From Candidatus Sulfotelmatobacter sp. (GTDB lineage: Bacteria > Acidobacteriota > Terriglobia > Terriglobales > Acidobacteriaceae): 64,000 bases of DNA. The notes beneath the pieces are model-generated. The model was not told the DNA's origin. It made no database searches and saw only the letters and a list, made by a program, of their open reading frames with translations. Shown piece after piece: positions 44,684 to 54,117 of the stretch; position 1 is the first letter of the stretch, and each line of letters begins with the position of its first letter. The position numbers were made by a program, and so were the translations under genes. The stretch covers positions 1 through 64,000 of the forward strand of contig DASYBM010000002.1 in NCBI GenBank assembly GCA_036500765.1, read 5' to 3'.

Positions 44684-44937
44684 ATGACTTCGGGAAAAAC
44701 GACCACGGTTTATGTGCGTCTGATGGAGGAGGGAACAGACGTTTCGCGTCCAGCGCAAGGAATTGCCGTGGGCGACGGTTTGACAGGCTCGTCGCGATTC
44801 AGAATTACGATCCCCAAGACGAACATTGGGAATTTCCGCCGGGATCGGTCGTTCGCTCCGAGTCAAGAGGTCGCGACGGCGAGCAATATTTGTTGGCAGT
44901 CAGCCAGAGTCCCGCTTTGGGACCTTTCCACGAATAA
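44684..44937 (+). pseudogene. Small conserved gene broken by a one-base frameshift
   Basis: The frame from the ATG at 44684 begins TTTVYVRLMEEGTDVSRPAQ and IAVGDGL, then loses sense at about 44781. A second frame carries on as RLVAIQNYDPQDEHWEFPPG and SVVRSESRGRDGEQYLLAVS, ending at the TAA at 44935-44937. Adding one base in GGTTTGACAGG gives GDGLYRLVAIQ, a continuous protein of about 84 residues. I recall similar small hypothetical proteins (VYVRLLDEGTDVWRP, WEFPPGSVV), function unknown. It lies four bases after ThyX. The shift may be a sequencing error. Confidence 0.7.
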
Positions 44938-44975
44938 TTCCTTAGATTCGCCTTTCTTTCGCTTCGATCTGTATG

Positions 44976-44981
44976 TATAAT
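44976..44981 (+). promoter_or_regulatory. Probable recA -10 box
   Basis: TATAAT matches the -10 consensus perfectly and lies 52 bases before the recA start, in an AT-rich gap. No convincing -35 or LexA box is seen. AAAAGGAG before the ATG is a strong ribosome site. Confidence 0.55.
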
Positions 44982-45032
44982 CCGGCCAGATTAGATTTCA
45001 TTTAGTCTGCACTCATAAAAGGAGCCTCTCCC

Positions 45033-46145
45033 ATGGCGGATGAACGCGTAAAAGCGATTGATCTCGCGGTATCACAGATCGAAAAACAATTCGGCAAAGG
45101 CTCGATCATGCGGCTGGGATCGAAGGAAGCGATCGTGCCCATTTCCGTGATTTCGACCGGGTCGATCTCGGTGGATGCGGCGCTGGGGGTGGGTGGGTTT
45201 CCGCGGGGGCGCGTGATTGAAGTCTTCGGGCCGGAATCTTCCGGCAAGACCACGCTGACTTTGCAGGTGATTGCCGAGGCGCAGAAGGCCGGAGGCATGG
45301 CTGCTTTTGTCGATGCCGAACACGCGCTCGATCCGGCATACGCGAAGAAGCTTGGGGTGGATGTCGACAACCTGCTGGTCTCGCAGCCCGACTATGGCGA
45401 GCAGGCGCTGGAGATTACCGAGGCGCTGGTGCGGTCGAATGCCATCGACGTGCTGGTGGTGGATTCGGTGGCGGCGCTGGTCCCCAAGGCCGAACTGGAC
45501 GGCGAAATGGGCGACAGCCACATGGGCTTGCAGGCGCGGCTGATGTCGCAGGCGCTGAGGAAGCTGACCGGGACGGTCTCCAAGTCGCACACTTGCCTGA
45601 TTTTCATCAACCAGATCCGGGAAAAGATCGGCGTAATGTTTGGCAATCCTGAAACCACGACCGGCGGAAAAGCGCTGAAGTTTTATTCTTCGGTGCGTAT
45701 CGATATTCGCCGTATCTCCGCCATCAAAGATGGCGACCTGGTAATTGGCTCGCGCACCAAGGTGAAAATCGTGAAGAACAAGGTGGCCGCGCCTTTTCGC
45801 GATGCCGAATTCGACATCCTCTACGGCGAGGGCATTTCGCGCGAGGGCGACCTCCTGGATCTGGCAGCCAACAGCAACATCGTGGAGAAATCCGGCTCAT
45901 GGTACAGCTACAAGGGCGAGCGCATCGGCCAGGGCCGCGAGAATGCGCGCCAATTCCTGAAAGACAACAAAGACGTCATGCTTAAGATTGACGCCGAGGT
46001 GCGTAAATCGCTGGGCTTGACGGGAGCGTCCGCTGCTCCCGCGGCTGTCCCGGCTGTGCCCACGAATGGGGCGGCGGGTCGCGTGACGGCCATGCCGGCC
46101 GCGCCGGAGCCGGTGAAAGCCCCGATTGTAGCGGCACGGCGCTAA
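45033..46145 (+). CDS. recA: Recombinase RecA
   Basis: 370 residues. RecA forms filaments on single-stranded DNA, pairs homologous DNA and triggers SOS cleavage. Visible features are [14 protein letters not shown] at the start, the Walker A motif GPESSGKTT, the Walker B region [21 protein letters not shown], loop L2 around [22 protein letters not shown], and [12 protein letters not shown]. The usual acidic C-terminus is replaced by an Ala/Pro/Val-rich tail of about 40 residues ([16 protein letters not shown]). A strong ribosome site and -10 box precede it. Confidence 0.97.
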   Translation: MADERVKAIDLAVSQIEKQFGKGSIMRLGSKEAIVPISVISTGSISVDAALGVGGFPRGRVIEVFGPESSGKTTLTLQVIAEAQKAGGMAAFVDAEHALDPAYAKKLGVDVDNLLVSQPDYGEQALEITEALVRSNAIDVLVVDSVAALVPKAELDGEMGDSHMGLQARLMSQALRKLTGTVSKSHTCLIFINQIREKIGVMFGNPETTTGGKALKFYSSVRIDIRRISAIKDGDLVIGSRTKVKIVKNKVAAPFRDAEFDILYGEGISREGDLLDLAANSNIVEKSGSWYSYKGERIGQGRENARQFLKDNKDVMLKIDAEVRKSLGLTGASAAPAAVPAVPTNGAAGRVTAMPAAPEPVKAPIVAARR

Positions 46146-46158
46146 ACTTTCGTTGCCT

Positions 46159-46193
46159 CCCGGGCGCAGGCGGTGCTTCGATCCGCGCCCGGG
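46159..46193 (+). terminator. Hairpin downstream of recA
   Basis: CCCGGGCGC (46159-46167) pairs perfectly with GCGCCCGGG (46185-46193), 14 bases past the recA stop. The first short T-run follows only some ten bases later, so it is a weak intrinsic terminator at best. Confidence 0.5.
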
Positions 46194-46443
46194 CCTCCCA
46201 GATTGTTTCTTCAGGTCTGACTCTCTGGCGTTCAACCTTGGCTTCGCAGCCCTCGGACTTTGACCACTGGCGGTCGAGCTCATTCGATCGACAGCCGAGG
46301 GCGGCTGTCGCCACATTTATCTTTCGGGAATCTGCATCCGCTTCACTCCCCGATTGCCATTGTTGCTCCTGCCCGCATAAAATCTCCTATTGCTCTACTT
46401 CCTTCAACAGCGGTCTACATGCTGACACAATCTGTGAGGGCGA

Positions 46444-46989
46444 TTGAATAAGGGCACGGCGGTTTATCCCGGGTCGTTTGATCCGCCCACTAATGGGCAC
46501 CTCGATCTGATTGAGCGGGGCAGCAAGATTTTTGAAGAGCTGGTCGTGGCGATTCTCCGCAACTCGGAGAAGACGCCGATGTTTAGCGTGGCGGAGCGAT
46601 TGGAGATGCTGCGCGAACTGACGGCCGATCTCAAGAACGTTCGACTGGATACGTTCGACGGGCTGATGGTGGAGTTCGCCAAATCGATCGACGCGAAGTG
46701 CGTGCTGCGGGGCATCCGGGCGATCAGCGACTACGAGTATGAGTTGCAGATGGCTCTGATGAATCGCAAACTTGAACCGACGCTGGAAACGGTGTTCATG
46801 ATGCCGGCCGACAAATATTCGTATGTGAGTTCGCGGCTGGTGCGGGAAGTGGCGCAGGCGGGCGGTCCGGTCAAGGGGCTGGTGCCGGAAGTAGTGGAGC
46901 AAAAACTGCGGGAAAAACTCGATCCCGCATACAAACTTCGGGACGCGGAATTGGTGGAACTCCCGAGGAAAAGGAAAAAGAAGGCATGA
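46444..46989 (+). CDS. coaD: Phosphopantetheine adenylyltransferase
   Basis: About 181 residues, with a TTG start at 46444 (GAGGG just upstream). It transfers AMP to 4'-phosphopantetheine, the fourth step of coenzyme A synthesis. The nucleotidyltransferase motif PGSFDPPTNGHLDLIERG, the substrate phrase LRGIRAISDYEYELQMALMN and the C-terminal YSYVSSRLVREVA (the ISSTxVR-type motif) are complete. A lysine-rich tail (RKRKKKA) follows. It overlaps the aminotransferase start by four bases (ATGA), so the two are translationally coupled. Confidence 0.95.
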   Translation: MNKGTAVYPGSFDPPTNGHLDLIERGSKIFEELVVAILRNSEKTPMFSVAERLEMLRELTADLKNVRLDTFDGLMVEFAKSIDAKCVLRGIRAISDYEYELQMALMNRKLEPTLETVFMMPADKYSYVSSRLVREVAQAGGPVKGLVPEVVEQKLREKLDPAYKLRDAELVELPRKRKKKA

Positions 46990-48200
46990 CCACCGCGAGC
47001 TTAACCACGGAAACGACGGGAGCGCTTTTGAAATTGACGGAAAGAATCAACCGCATTGAACCCTCGGCCACCATGGCTGTTGTGGCGGAGGCCGACAAGC
47101 TGCGTTCGCAGGGAATCGATGTGGTCGATTTTGGCGCGGGTGAGCCCCACTTCGCCACGCCGCAACACATCAAAGACGCTGCCATTGCCGCCATCCAGGG
47201 GAATTTTACGAAGTACACGGCTGTGCCCGGAACCGCCGAGTTGCGCGATGCCATTGTGCACCGGCACGCGGTAGATTTCGATTCCGATTATCGGCGGGAG
47301 GAGGCAATCGCCTCAACCGGGGGCAAACATGCCTTGTTCAATGCGATTCAAGTTCTGGTGGATCATGGCGACGAGGTGATTCTGCCGGTGCCGTACTGGG
47401 TGTCGTTCAAAGACATCGTGCGCTATGCGGGCGGGAATTGCGTACTGCTGGAATCGGACGAGGCGCAGGGATTTCGCGTGACGGCGGAGATGGTCGCGAG
47501 ACTGATCACACCGCGGACGAAAGCGATCATCCTCAATTCGCCGTCGAATCCTTCGGGCGCCGTGATGAGCCCAGAAGACATGAAGGAAGTGGTTCGCCTG
47601 GCGCATCAACGCGGGATTTGGGTTCTGTCGGACGAATGCTACGTGTATCTGAACTACACGGGAAAGAATTTTTCCGTGGGATCGCTGCGCGAATATAAAG
47701 AGCGCATGGTGGTGCTGGGATCGCTGTCGAAAACTTATGCGATGACCGGCTGGCGACTGGGATATGCCCTGGCTCCAGTCGCAGTCGTGAGCGCGATGGC
47801 AAAGCTGCAAAGCCAGTCGACGTCGAATCCTACATCGATTGTGCAGAAGGCGGCGGTGGCCGCGCTGAAGGGGCCGCAGGAGTCCGTCGAGCAGATGCGG
47901 GCGGAGTACATTGAGCTGCGCGACTATGTCGTCGCCGGGCTGCGATCGATCCCGGGGGTGGCGTGCACGCTGCCGGAGGGCGCGTTCTACGCCTATCCAA
48001 ATATTTCATCTTTCCTGGGAACGGGCGGCCTGAAATCGGCATCAGATGTGGCCGGACGTTTGTTGCGGGAAGCTCACGTAGCGACCGTGCCCGGAGAGGG
48101 GTTTGGCACCGGCGCACATATTCGGGTGTCGTATGCAACGTCGAAGGCTGAGTTGGATCGCGGGTTGGAGCGCATGCGGAAGTTTTTCGCGGCTCTGTAG
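46986..48200 (+). CDS. PLP-dependent aspartate aminotransferase (class I)
   Basis: 404 residues. The fold type I aminotransferase marks are clear: GAGEPHFATPQHIKDAA, the pyridoxal-binding lysine in GSLSKTYAMTGWRLGY, NSPSNPSGAVMS, and the C-terminal substrate arginine in HIRVSYATSKAELD. The subgroup with KTYAMTGWR is the Thermus/Bacillus-type aspartate aminotransferase, which can also act on prephenate or other amino acids in some bacteria. It is coupled to coaD by a four-base overlap. The exact substrate is not decided by sequence. Confidence 0.92.
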   Translation: MTTASLTTETTGALLKLTERINRIEPSATMAVVAEADKLRSQGIDVVDFGAGEPHFATPQHIKDAAIAAIQGNFTKYTAVPGTAELRDAIVHRHAVDFDSDYRREEAIASTGGKHALFNAIQVLVDHGDEVILPVPYWVSFKDIVRYAGGNCVLLESDEAQGFRVTAEMVARLITPRTKAIILNSPSNPSGAVMSPEDMKEVVRLAHQRGIWVLSDECYVYLNYTGKNFSVGSLREYKERMVVLGSLSKTYAMTGWRLGYALAPVAVVSAMAKLQSQSTSNPTSIVQKAAVAALKGPQESVEQMRAEYIELRDYVVAGLRSIPGVACTLPEGAFYAYPNISSFLGTGGLKSASDVAGRLLREAHVATVPGEGFGTGAHIRVSYATSKAELDRGLERMRKFFAAL

Positions 48201-48249
48201 TATGTCTCCCGCGGTTTTTTTTGTTTTATAGTTTGGCATTTTGAAATCC

Positions 48250-48281
48250 CTAACCACAGAGGGCGCAGAGGGCACACAGGA
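48250..48281 (+). repeat. Repeat R2, single arm
   Basis: CTAACCACAGAGGGCGCAGA followed by GGGCACACAGG shares its wording with the inverted repeat at 41037-41122. It lies in the gap between the aminotransferase and manA. Confidence 0.6.
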
Positions 48282-48359
48282 AATCGGGTCAGGAATAACT
48301 GGATTAAGCAGAGGGGCCGTTCCGTTGGCGCGAGCGGTCTTTTTTGTGGACATAGCTTC

Positions 48360-49361
48360 ATGGACAATCTTTATCCATTGTTGATGCTGCCGGGGTTTGA
48401 CCCGCGACCGTGGGGCACGCAGGATTTGTCTCCCATTTATCCCAATCACAGGTTCGAGGAAAAAATCGGCGAGGCCTGGTTGAGCGGGGACGATTGCAAA
48501 GTGGCGAACGGACCGCTCAAGGGGACGACGCTCGCAAGGCTGAGCGAGGAATATCGGCGCGAACTGGTGGGTGATGCAGCGCGGGACGCGAAGCGGTTTC
48601 CGTTGCTGCTGAAATTTCTTTTTCCGCACGAGAAACTTTCGGTGCAGGTTCATCCCGACGATGCACAGGCCCTGCGCGTAGGGCAGCCGTGGGGCAAGAC
48701 GGAATGCTGGTATATCGCTCACGCAAAACCTGGCGCGCAGATTGCGCTGGGACTCAAGCCGGGGGTTACGGCGCAGGCGCTGGAAGAGGCGATTCACCAG
48801 AAGCGCGCGGAAGAAGTGCTGAATTGGATCAATGTTTATGCGGGTGACATGATCTATGTGGCCGGGGGCACGGTGCACACGCTGGGGCCGGGTTCGGTCG
48901 TAGTCGAGACGCAGCAGCAGTCGGACACAACTTATCGCCTGTATGATTACGGGCGGCCACGCGAGCTGCATCTAAAAGACGGCATGGCGGCGGTGAAGGA
49001 AGAAGTTCGTTCGGGAAAAGTTGTGAGGCCGGCGCCGGCGCAGATCAACGGCGGCAAGAACCGGCACGCGCCTTTGGTGGGCGCCCCCTATTTTGTGGTC
49101 GATATGTTTGAGGCGAAAGATGCACTTGAGCTGGAGACTCGCGACGATTCCGGGCGAAGCTCGGTGCAAATTCTGGTTGCGGTGGAAGGCTGCGGAGTTA
49201 TCGAAGCGGCTGGTATGGAATCGGTGACGTTGGCGAAGGGCGATGCGGTAGTGGTTCCCGCAAACATCGGCCGGTTCGGCGTGCGTCCGCAGTGGGCGCT
49301 GGAATTTCTCAGGGCGTATGTGCCCGGAAAGCCGCTGCCTGAGCCGGAGACGAGACTGTAG
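48360..49361 (+). CDS. manA: Mannose-6-phosphate isomerase (class I)
   Basis: 333 residues. It interconverts fructose 6-phosphate and mannose 6-phosphate and needs zinc. The metal-binding phrases are LSVQVHPDDAQA and KTECWYI, with the later VAGGTVHTLGPGSVVVETQQ, and the catalytic arginine lies in YRLYDYGRPRELH. The length fits the compact bacterial class I enzymes. It begins a plus-strand run with manC and a phosphohexomutase, which together supply GDP-mannose for glycans or exopolysaccharide. Confidence 0.94.
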   Translation: MDNLYPLLMLPGFDPRPWGTQDLSPIYPNHRFEEKIGEAWLSGDDCKVANGPLKGTTLARLSEEYRRELVGDAARDAKRFPLLLKFLFPHEKLSVQVHPDDAQALRVGQPWGKTECWYIAHAKPGAQIALGLKPGVTAQALEEAIHQKRAEEVLNWINVYAGDMIYVAGGTVHTLGPGSVVVETQQQSDTTYRLYDYGRPRELHLKDGMAAVKEEVRSGKVVRPAPAQINGGKNRHAPLVGAPYFVVDMFEAKDALELETRDDSGRSSVQILVAVEGCGVIEAAGMESVTLAKGDAVVVPANIGRFGVRPQWALEFLRAYVPGKPLPEPETRL

Positions 49362-49391
49362 ATCCTGATCCGTGGAGATCCGTGAGAATCC

Positions 49392-50501
49392 GTGGCTAAC
49401 AACTCTAATTTCTATCCTGTGATTCTAGCTGGAGGGCGCGGCACCCGCTTCTGGCCGCTGAGCCGCAAGAAGCGCGCCAAGCAGTTGCTGGCGCTCGACG
49501 GCAAGCAGACCATGATTCAGCAGACCGTCGCTCGCCTGTTGCCGATAGCGGCGGCGAAAAAGTTCTGGGTCATTACCAACGAGGATCTGCGGCCGGCGAT
49601 TGTGAAGCAACTTCCGAAATTGCAGAAGGCGCAAGTGTTGCCGGAACCAGTGGGAAGGAACACGGCTCCGGCCATCGGGCTGGCGGCGTTTCTGCTGTTG
49701 CGGGAAAATCCCGAGGCGGTGATTGGCATGTTTCCTTCCGATCACGTCATTGCGGATGAGGGGCGGTATCGCGAGACGCTGGAGCGCGGAATTGAAATCG
49801 CAGCCGCTGGGCCGAACATCGTCGTGCTCGGCATCCGCCCGAATCGTGCGGAGACCGGATACGGGTACATCGAGGCGGGAGCGCTATTTCAGGGCGATGC
49901 GCTGCACGTGCGCCGCTTTACCGAAAAGCCGAATGCAGAAACGGCTGCGGAGTTTCTTGCGGCGGGGAATTATTTCTGGAACAGCGGCATGTTTTTGTGG
50001 AGCGCGCTTACGCTGGCCGACGCGCTGCGAGAACATTTGCCGAAGACTGCGCCGCTGCTGGAAGAAATTGCCGCTGCGTTTGGGACTAGCAAGTTTGGCG
50101 CAACGTTCAAAAGGCTATATCCGCGCTGCGAGAACATCAGCGTGGATTATGCTGTGCTCGAGCCACGGTCGGCCAAAGGGGAAGGAAGTGGCAACATTTT
50201 CTGCCTGCCCGCCGACTTTGGATGGAACGATCTGGGCTCCTGGACGGCGCTGCACGAACACCACAACGCCAAGAGCATTCCGCCCGAAGGCAATCTGGTG
50301 GAGGGTTCGGGCGTGTTTCTGCTGAATGCGCGGAGCAACTATATCCATGCTCCAGGAAAGTTCGTGGCGGCTGTGGGCGTGAGCGATCTGGTAGTGGTTG
50401 AGACTGCCGACGCCTTGCTGATCACCACGCGGCAGCATGCGCAGGATGTGGGCAAAGTTGTGAAGTATCTGGACGATAAGAAGATGCATACACTGGTGTA
50501 G
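49392..50501 (+). CDS. manC: Mannose-1-phosphate guanylyltransferase
   Basis: 369 residues, without the isomerase domain seen in longer ManC proteins. It forms GDP-mannose from GTP and mannose 1-phosphate. The nucleotide-binding start PVILAGGRGTRFWPLSRKKR is followed by GRNTAPAIGLAA, MFPSDHVIADE, the FTEKPN phrase and NSGMFLWSA. The GTG at 49392 is used because the family motif lies only eight residues inside. This GTG is part of a short-word repeat (CCGTGGAGATCCGTGAGAAT) and no ribosome site is clear. The phosphohexomutase follows. Confidence 0.93.
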   Translation: MANNSNFYPVILAGGRGTRFWPLSRKKRAKQLLALDGKQTMIQQTVARLLPIAAAKKFWVITNEDLRPAIVKQLPKLQKAQVLPEPVGRNTAPAIGLAAFLLLRENPEAVIGMFPSDHVIADEGRYRETLERGIEIAAAGPNIVVLGIRPNRAETGYGYIEAGALFQGDALHVRRFTEKPNAETAAEFLAAGNYFWNSGMFLWSALTLADALREHLPKTAPLLEEIAAAFGTSKFGATFKRLYPRCENISVDYAVLEPRSAKGEGSGNIFCLPADFGWNDLGSWTALHEHHNAKSIPPEGNLVEGSGVFLLNARSNYIHAPGKFVAAVGVSDLVVVETADALLITTRQHAQDVGKVVKYLDDKKMHTLV

Positions 50502-50509
50502 AAGAGAGT

Positions 50510-50575
50510 GATCAGTGGTCAGTAAAGCCGGATCCAATTTTTTGACCACTAGCCACCGACCACTAGCCATTAAGC
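50510..50575 (+). repeat. Short-word hairpin repeat before the phosphohexomutase
   Basis: AGTGGTCA (50514-50521) pairs perfectly with TGACCACT (50543-50550), and the phrase GACCACTAGCCACC is then repeated as GACCACTAGCCATT. It fills the gap between manC and the next gene, right up to its start. Confidence 0.65.
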
Positions 50576-50577
50576 AC

Positions 50578-51999
50578 ATGCCCATGCAAGAGATTAAATT
50601 CGGAACCGATGGTTGGCGCGGAATCATCGCCGATGATTTCACGTTCGAAAATGTGCGCCGGGTTGCGGGGGCGATTGCTTCCTACGTATTGAAGTACGAG
50701 GAGCCACAGCGAGGAGTCGTGGTGGGATATGACGCGCGTTTCGCCTCCCCGCGCGCGGCGCAAATTGTGTCGGAGGTGATTGCCGCGGCAGGAATTCCGG
50801 TGAAGCTGGCCAACGATTACACGCCCACGCCGGCCGTGTCTTATGCGGTGAAGCAGCAGGGCGCGGCGGGCGGAGTTATGGTCACGTCGAGCCACAATCC
50901 CTGGAACTGGAACGGGGTGAAATTCAAGGCGAAGTTTGGCGGGTCGGCGACGCCGACGATCATGAAGAAAATTGAGGAAGAAATGGCGGCCGAAGCGGCG
51001 CCGAAAGGCGTCAAGGCCGCGGTGGAGGAAGTCGATCTCAAGAAAGATTACGTCGCGGCGGTATGCAAGTTCGCCGACATGGACCTGATTGCGAAAACAA
51101 AATTCAAGTTTGCCGTGGATGCGATGTATGGGTCGGGGCGCGGCGTGTTGAGCGGAATTTTTGCGGAGCGCGGAGTGCAGTATGTCGCGATTCGTGAGGA
51201 ATTGAATCCGCTGTTTCCGGGGATCAATCCGGAACCGATCGAGCCGCACACCAAGATGCTGCAAGAGACGGTGGTTCGGGAAAAATGCGACGCCGGGCTC
51301 GCCACCGATGGAGACGCCGACCGCATTGGCGCGGTGGCTGAGGACGGCAGCTTTGTGGACTCGCACAAAATTTTCTGCGTGTTGCTGCGCTGGCTTTTGG
51401 AGCGCAAAAAGTGGCCCGGGGACGTGGTGCGAGCGTTTAATACGACACGCATGCTCGACCGCATCGCAGCGAAATATGGGCGCAAGCTGCATGAGACTTC
51501 TATCGGATTCAAGTACGTTGCCGATCTCATGATGGAGCGCGATATCCTGATGGGCGGGGAAGAGTCGGGCGGAATCGGTTACTCGCGGTTTCTGCCGGAG
51601 CGCGATGGCGTGCTGAACTGCCTGCTCCTGGCCAATGTGATGGCGGAGGAAGGCAAGCCGCTGGGGCAGTTAGTGGCCGACGTGCAGCGTGAGTTCGGGC
51701 CGCACTATTACGGACGCCGCGATCTGCACATTCCGGAAGATATGAAGCAGAATGCGATTCAGCGGGCTCGCGCGGAGAGTACGCAAAGCCTGGGCCGCTA
51801 CCGTGTGCTCAAGAAAGAGCATATGGATGGAGTGAAGTTCTTTCTTGATGCGCCTAGGAGCGGGAATGGAGCGGAGGCGTGGGTGTTGTTCCGCGCCTCG
51901 GGAACTGAGCCGCTGTTGCGGCTTTACACGGAGGCATCTTCGTCGGAGTTGGTGCGCGAGTTGCTGACGACAGGCGAGAGCTTCGTGCGCAACGGCTAA
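50578..51999 (+). CDS. Phosphoglucomutase/phosphomannomutase
   Basis: About 473 residues from the ATG at 50578 (a second ATG lies at 50584). The frame continues to 50515, but those residues are a translated repeat. It belongs to the alpha-D-phosphohexomutase family: EIKFGTDGWRGIIADDF at the start, the phosphoserine loop VTSSHNPWNWNG, the magnesium loop ATDGDADRIGAV, the sugar-binding GEESGGIGY and the phosphate loop FRASGTEPLLRLYTE. Placed after manA and manC it probably makes mannose 1-phosphate, completing the GDP-mannose route, though glucose 1-phosphate is equally possible from sequence. Confidence 0.93.
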   Translation: MPMQEIKFGTDGWRGIIADDFTFENVRRVAGAIASYVLKYEEPQRGVVVGYDARFASPRAAQIVSEVIAAAGIPVKLANDYTPTPAVSYAVKQQGAAGGVMVTSSHNPWNWNGVKFKAKFGGSATPTIMKKIEEEMAAEAAPKGVKAAVEEVDLKKDYVAAVCKFADMDLIAKTKFKFAVDAMYGSGRGVLSGIFAERGVQYVAIREELNPLFPGINPEPIEPHTKMLQETVVREKCDAGLATDGDADRIGAVAEDGSFVDSHKIFCVLLRWLLERKKWPGDVVRAFNTTRMLDRIAAKYGRKLHETSIGFKYVADLMMERDILMGGEESGGIGYSRFLPERDGVLNCLLLANVMAEEGKPLGQLVADVQREFGPHYYGRRDLHIPEDMKQNAIQRARAESTQSLGRYRVLKKEHMDGVKFFLDAPRSGNGAEAWVLFRASGTEPLLRLYTEASSSELVRELLTTGESFVRNG

Positions 52000-52081
52000 C
52001 GTTTCTGCTGGCCACTCATCGAATATATCCATATCATCGAATCAGCGATCACCCATCAGCGATCGCCGAATCATTCCGAGA

Positions 52082-53239
52082 ATGCCAGACGATTCAAATC
52101 CGGTGCAGACCGATTCGCCTGAAGCTCGTGGCTATAACCGCATTCGGCGGTGGCTGGGCATTGCGGATTTCGTGGTTGGTTTTGCGTTCCTGGTTCTTCT
52201 TCTAGTTACAGGATGGTCCGGCTGGCTGCGGGATCGGGCGTTCCGCCTGGGATTTCAAAATTATTCCCTGTCGCTTTTCATGTATCTGGTGTTGCTGCTG
52301 GCGATCGGCAAGGCGTTGGGGATTGGGCTCGACTATTACGGGTTTTCGCTGGAACGCAGGTTCAAGCTGTCGACGCAGAAGTTTCGCGCGTGGCTTTGGG
52401 ATGAGGGGAAAGGTTTTCTGGTGGGATTAGTTTTGGGCGCCATCGTGGTCGAAATCTTGTATTTTACGATCCGGCAGTGGCCGCAGCATTGGTGGGTGCT
52501 GGCCTGGGCGCTTTTCATGGGCCTGTTTATTGTTATGGCGCAACTGGCGCCGGTGGTGCTGTTTCCGATTTTTTATAAGTTCGAGCCGCTCGACGACGAG
52601 GATCTGCGGCGGCGCTTGGTCGTGCTCAGCGAGCGCGCGGGCACGCGGGTGCGCGGCGTGTATCGCTGGAAGCTATCGGAAAAGAGCAAGAAGGCAAATG
52701 CGGCGCTTACGGGATTGGGTGCCACCCGGCGCATCATTCTGGCCGATACTCTGCTCGACAACTATTCTCCCGAAGAAATTGAAGCCGTGCTGGCGCACGA
52801 GCTGGGGCACCATGTGCATCGCCACATTTTGAAGAGTATGTTCGTGCAGGCGGCGATCACTCTCTTCGGCTTCTGGGCGGCGAACTGGGTGCTGCACTAT
52901 GCGGTCGACCACCACGTGTTCCAGCTCGACGAGATGTCGGATTTCGCCAACTTGCCGCTGCTGGCGCTGGTTTCGGTGGTGCTGTCTTTTGTGTTGATGC
53001 CCGCGCTGAACGCGTATTCTCGTTTTAACGAGCGACAGGCGGACCGGTACGCGTTCGAGTCCATCGCCAGCGTGGCGCCTTTTATTTCTTCCATGAACAA
53101 ACTGGCGGAACAGAATCTGGCGGAGCGGACCCCTTCGAGGTTTGTGGAGTGGTTCTTCCATTCGCATCCCGCAATCTCAAGGCGGCTCGCGGCGGCCCAG
53201 GCGTGGGGCCGGAAACAGGCGCTGAATACACCAGTCTGA
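52082..53239 (+). CDS. M48 family membrane metalloprotease (Ste24-like)
   Basis: 385 residues. Several membrane segments (FVVGFAFLVLLLVTGW, LFMYLVLLLAIGKALGIG, VGLVLGAIVVEILYFTI and WVLAWALFMGLFIVMAQLAPVVLF) precede the zinc site VLAHELGHHVHRHI, and a further metal ligand lies in the ERQADRYAFE phrase. The topology and the long N-terminal peptidase_M48_N region match CAAX prenyl protease Ste24. In bacteria these enzymes act on membrane proteins, often in quality control. It is downstream of the phosphohexomutase after an 82-base gap holding a repeat. Its substrate is unknown. Confidence 0.93.
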   Translation: MPDDSNPVQTDSPEARGYNRIRRWLGIADFVVGFAFLVLLLVTGWSGWLRDRAFRLGFQNYSLSLFMYLVLLLAIGKALGIGLDYYGFSLERRFKLSTQKFRAWLWDEGKGFLVGLVLGAIVVEILYFTIRQWPQHWWVLAWALFMGLFIVMAQLAPVVLFPIFYKFEPLDDEDLRRRLVVLSERAGTRVRGVYRWKLSEKSKKANAALTGLGATRRIILADTLLDNYSPEEIEAVLAHELGHHVHRHILKSMFVQAAITLFGFWAANWVLHYAVDHHVFQLDEMSDFANLPLLALVSVVLSFVLMPALNAYSRFNERQADRYAFESIASVAPFISSMNKLAEQNLAERTPSRFVEWFFHSHPAISRRLAAAQAWGRKQALNTPV

Positions 53240-53263
53240 GGCTTCCTGGCTGGAACTCTAAGG

Positions 53264-53983
53264 CTAGCTTTTCCTCAGGAGTTCAGTCACGCGCTGAAGG
53301 TCTTCTTCCGTATCCACTCCGACGCTGTCATGCGGAGTCTCGCCGACATAAATGGAGATGCCGTTTTCAAGAAAGCGCAACTGCTCCAGGCGTTCACTTT
53401 TTTCAAGCGACGATTCCGGCAGGGTAACGAAGCGGTCGAGCGCGGGCTTGCGATACGCGTAGAGGCCCAGGTGCTTGAAATATGCCGGTCGCGCGCCATC
53501 GCGATCGAATGGGATGGTGGCGCGGGAGAAATAGAGCGCGCGGCCGGTGATATCGGCGATGACTTTTACGGCATTTGGGTTAGCGATATCGATCGCGGCG
53601 GCGAGAGTCATCAGCGTGCCGACCTGGGCGGCGGGATTCTTCATGACTTCCACCAAAGTTGCGATGTGCTCGGAGCGCACGAGAGGCTCGTCGCCTTGCA
53701 CGTTGATATAAACATCGGCGGCCTCGCGAGCGGAGACTTCGTGCACGCGCTCGGTGCCGCTGCGGTGTGCAGCGGAAGTCATCTTCACTTTCCAATTGTG
53801 CTGGCGGCAAGCGGCCATGATCTCTTCGGAGTCGGTAGCGATTAGGACGTCGTCCAGCAATGGAGAGGAGCAGACAGCTTCGTACACGAAGCCGATGAGA
53901 GGCTTGCCGGCGATTTCGCGCAGCATTTTGCGCGGCAGTCGCGTCGAGGCCAGGCGGGCTGGGATGATGGCGATTGCTTTCAT
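53264..53983 (-). CDS. kdsB: CMP-KDO synthetase
   Basis: 239 residues. It activates 3-deoxy-manno-octulosonate with CTP for lipopolysaccharide core synthesis in the cytoplasm. The CTP loop IIPARLASTRLPRKML, the DDVLIATDSEEI phrase, the RSGTERVHE motif and NVQGDEPLVR are all complete, and YKxx-like YFKHLGLYAYRKPAL follows. It supports a Gram-negative type cell envelope, in line with the TonB receptor and the BamD-like lipoprotein. It is convergent with the M48 protease gene. Confidence 0.95.
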   Translation of the reverse strand: MKAIAIIPARLASTRLPRKMLREIAGKPLIGFVYEAVCSSPLLDDVLIATDSEEIMAACRQHNWKVKMTSAAHRSGTERVHEVSAREAADVYINVQGDEPLVRSEHIATLVEVMKNPAAQVGTLMTLAAAIDIANPNAVKVIADITGRALYFSRATIPFDRDGARPAYFKHLGLYAYRKPALDRFVTLPESSLEKSERLEQLRFLENGISIYVGETPHDSVGVDTEEDLQRVTELLRKS

Positions 53984-54117
53984 TGATTCTGCTGCTTATT
54001 GTAAGCGGAAGGTCGGAGTGTACGAGTCTGGCGCCGGGTAGTGTCTCAGTTTGGATTGCGCTCAACATCCAAAGTGGAGCTGAGGCGTCGGCGCAGTCCG
54101 TCGGGCAAGTCCCGCGA

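Noticed and set aside
43651-44706. 351-codon minus frame opposite thyX
   Set aside because: A shadow frame rich in His, Arg and Leu, with no start signal.
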